From Hyphomicrobiales bacterium (GTDB taxonomy: Bacteria; Pseudomonadota; Alphaproteobacteria; Rhizobiales; Aestuariivirgaceae): a stretch of DNA of 44,595 bases. The stretch spans positions 1 through 44,595 of the forward strand of contig JAEUMJ010000153.1 in assembly GCA_016792865.1 (NCBI GenBank). The letters run 5' to 3'. Numbering within the stretch: position 1 is the stretch's first letter; the number at the start of each line of letters is the position of its first letter. Shown piece after piece: positions 43,100 to 44,595 of this stretch. Position numbers and translations under genes: made by a program. The notes beneath the pieces were generated by a model, which saw nothing but the letters and a program-made list of their open reading frames with translations, was not told the origin of the DNA and made no database searches.

Positions 43100-44104
43100 A
43101 TGGCCTCACCTGCCCTCATCGATCCGTTTGGTCGTCATGTCAGCTATCTCCGCGTTTCGGTGACGGACCGCTGCGATTTCCGCTGCACCTACTGCATGGC
43201 CGAAGACATGACCTTCCTGCCCAAGAAGGATTTGCTCACGCTTGAGGAGATGGACCGGCTCTGCTCGGAATTCATCGGCCAGGGCGTGAAGAAGATCCGC
43301 CTGACGGGAGGCGAGCCGCTGGTGCGAAAGGGCATCATGACCCTGGTGGAAAGCCTGTCGCGCCACCTGCGGTCCGGTGCACTGGAAGAATTGACGCTCA
43401 CCACCAACGGCAGCCAGCTTGCCCGGCACGCCCATGATCTCGCCCGCTTCGGCGTGAAGCGCATCAACGTATCGCTCGACACGCTGGATCCGGACAAGTT
43501 CCGCAAGATCACGCGCTGGGGCGATTTCAACCGGGTCATGGAAGGCATTCGCGCCGCCCAGCAGGCCGGCATGGCGGTGAAGCTCAATGCCGTCGCGCTC
43601 AAGGGCTTCAATGAGGACGAGATACCGGAGATGATCCGCTGGGCCCACGGGCAAGGCATGGACCTGACCCTCATCGAGACCATGCCGATGGGCGACATCG
43701 ACGGTGACCGCACCGACCAATACCTGCCGATCTCGGTGTTGCGCGCACGCCTGATGGAGCAGTTCACGCTTGCCGACATTCCCTACAAGACAGGTGGCCC
43801 GGCGCGATATGTCGAGGTCAAGGAAACGGGCGGCCGCCTCGGCTTCATCACGCCCCTCACCCACAATTTCTGTGAGAGTTGCAACAGGGTGCGCCTCACC
43901 TGCACCGGCACGCTCTACATGTGCCTTGGGCAGGATGATGCTGCCGACCTGCGTGCACCCTTGCGGGCGTCAGAAAGCAACGAGCTTCTGCGTGCCGCCA
44001 TCCTCGAAGCCATCGGGCGCAAGCCCCTCGGCCATGATTTCGTGATCGACCGCCGCCACAACAAGCCTGCGGTGGCCCGGCACATGAGTCTCACGGGCGG
44101 TTGA
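43100..44104 (+). CDS. moaA: GTP 3',8-cyclase (molybdenum cofactor synthesis)
   Basis: A 334-residue radical-SAM enzyme that starts molybdopterin synthesis from GTP with MoaC. The N-terminal cluster motif is C25, C29, C32 in [10 protein letters not shown]. The second cluster uses C258, C261 and C275 in [10 protein letters not shown] and TLYMC. The C-terminal Gly-Gly (MSLTGG), needed for activity, is present. GTP-binding arginines in the SCNRVRL region are visible. It stands 55 nt after the LysR gene. No other moa gene is in the window. Confidence 0.97.
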   Translation: MASPALIDPFGRHVSYLRVSVTDRCDFRCTYCMAEDMTFLPKKDLLTLEEMDRLCSEFIGQGVKKIRLTGGEPLVRKGIMTLVESLSRHLRSGALEELTLTTNGSQLARHAHDLARFGVKRINVSLDTLDPDKFRKITRWGDFNRVMEGIRAAQQAGMAVKLNAVALKGFNEDEIPEMIRWAHGQGMDLTLIETMPMGDIDGDRTDQYLPISVLRARLMEQFTLADIPYKTGGPARYVEVKETGGRLGFITPLTHNFCESCNRVRLTCTGTLYMCLGQDDAADLRAPLRASESNELLRAAILEAIGRKPLGHDFVIDRRHNKPAVARHMSLTGG

Positions 44105-44203
44105 GCGGAGCGCGGTCCGCACCTGCCCGACAAGAACTGTCACTTGCCATTGCCCTGCGACTGAGCCGGGCGTGCGCCGGTGATCAACGGCAGGGGGCAA
44201 TGA

Positions 44204-44595
44204 ATGGCGGATTTCAGGCTGTATTGTTTCGGTGAAAGCGGCAACGCCTACAAGGCCGCGCTGATGCTGCAAACCTCAGGCGTGGCATGGGAGCCGGTCT
44301 TCGTTGACTTCTTCAATGGCGAAACCAGAACCGATGCCTTCCGCGCCAACATCAACATCATGGGTGAAGTGCCCGTGCTGGTTCATGCCGGGAAGACGCT
44401 GACGCAATCGGGCGTCATCCTGGATTACCTCGCGGAGGTGACGCGCAAGTTCGGCGCCAAGAGCGAGGACGAGCGCCGCGAAATCCTGCGCTGGATGCTG
44501 TTTGACAATCACAAGCTCACGGCGTCCGTCGCATCGCTGCGCTACCTGATGACGCTGATGAAGAAGCCTGAGAGCGACGTGACGGATTACCTCCG
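44204..44595 (+). CDS. Glutathione S-transferase (partial)
   Basis: About 130 N-terminal residues are visible before the right edge. The thioredoxin-fold N-terminal domain reads MADFRLYCFGESGNAYKAAL, with the active-site serine region at SGN. VPVL (cis-proline) and the glutathione-binding QSGVILDYLAE follow at about 57-72, then the start of the all-helical domain. The substrate cannot be told. AGGGGGC lies about 6 nt before the ATG at 44204. The 99-nt gap to moaA holds no clear promoter or terminator. Confidence 0.88.
   Translation, partial: MADFRLYCFGESGNAYKAALMLQTSGVAWEPVFVDFFNGETRTDAFRANINIMGEVPVLVHAGKTLTQSGVILDYLAEVTRKFGAKSEDERREILRWMLFDNHKLTASVASLRYLMTLMKKPESDVTDYL

Overview
The window reads as a stretch of chromosome from a GC-rich alphaproteobacterium, most probably of the order Hyphomicrobiales (Rhizobiales). 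The evidence is the gene content: a ctaC-ctaD-ctaB-(small CoxF-like)-ctaG-ctaE-DUF983-surf1-thrC-M16 block beside ialB and tldD, the alphaproteobacterial families DUF1036, DUF1244 and DUF2312, an alphaproteobacterial-type L36, and TTAA-N7-TTAA (CtrA-type) sites. No tRNA, rRNA, insertion sequence, prophage or CRISPR array was seen. Both ends cut a gene: an oligoendopeptidase F gene at the left and a glutathione S-transferase gene at the right. There is no gene-free stretch over 300 bases.

Layout. 1-998: oligoendopeptidase F (partial). 1253-6673: a TacA-like sigma-54 response regulator, an L,D-transpeptidase and a DUF882 (M15-like) cell-wall protein, with CtrA-type sites before the first and third. 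6781-9451: DUF2312 and DUF1244, then DUF1036 with pyruvate kinase. 9477-11187: an acetyltransferase and a TPR lipoprotein-sized exported protein, rpmJ with its own promoter and terminator, and a small membrane protein. 11219-14083: a redox operon (Tat-exported DsbD-N-like protein, peroxiredoxin) ending in malonyl-CoA synthetase, divergent from yqgE. 14772-21360: thrC, M16 protease, acetyltransferase and a large membrane EAL phosphodiesterase with a dead GGDEF domain. 21473-27756: the aa3 cytochrome c oxidase structural and assembly operon. Its upstream region carries a perfect FNR-type box and a second inverted repeat. 28038-32820: ialB, then tldD-HAD-MATE-DUF937. 32830-36040: a split MacAB-like exporter with a 26-bp palindrome over its promoter and ribosome binding site. 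36095-38242: a membrane protein and an amidase.

38246-43044 is the most unusual part: a tightly packed operon of creatinase, an orphan PotA-type ATPase, a von Willebrand-type DUF1194 protein and a cupin resembling DMSP lyases, divergent from a GcvA-like LysR regulator. It looks like an accessory osmolyte or organic-nitrogen catabolic unit. moaA and a partial glutathione S-transferase follow.

Most of the window is conserved housekeeping DNA. The points worth following up are the regulatory DNA before the oxidase operon, the CtrA-type sites at the cell-wall genes, the palindrome controlling the exporter, and the creatinase/cupin operon.
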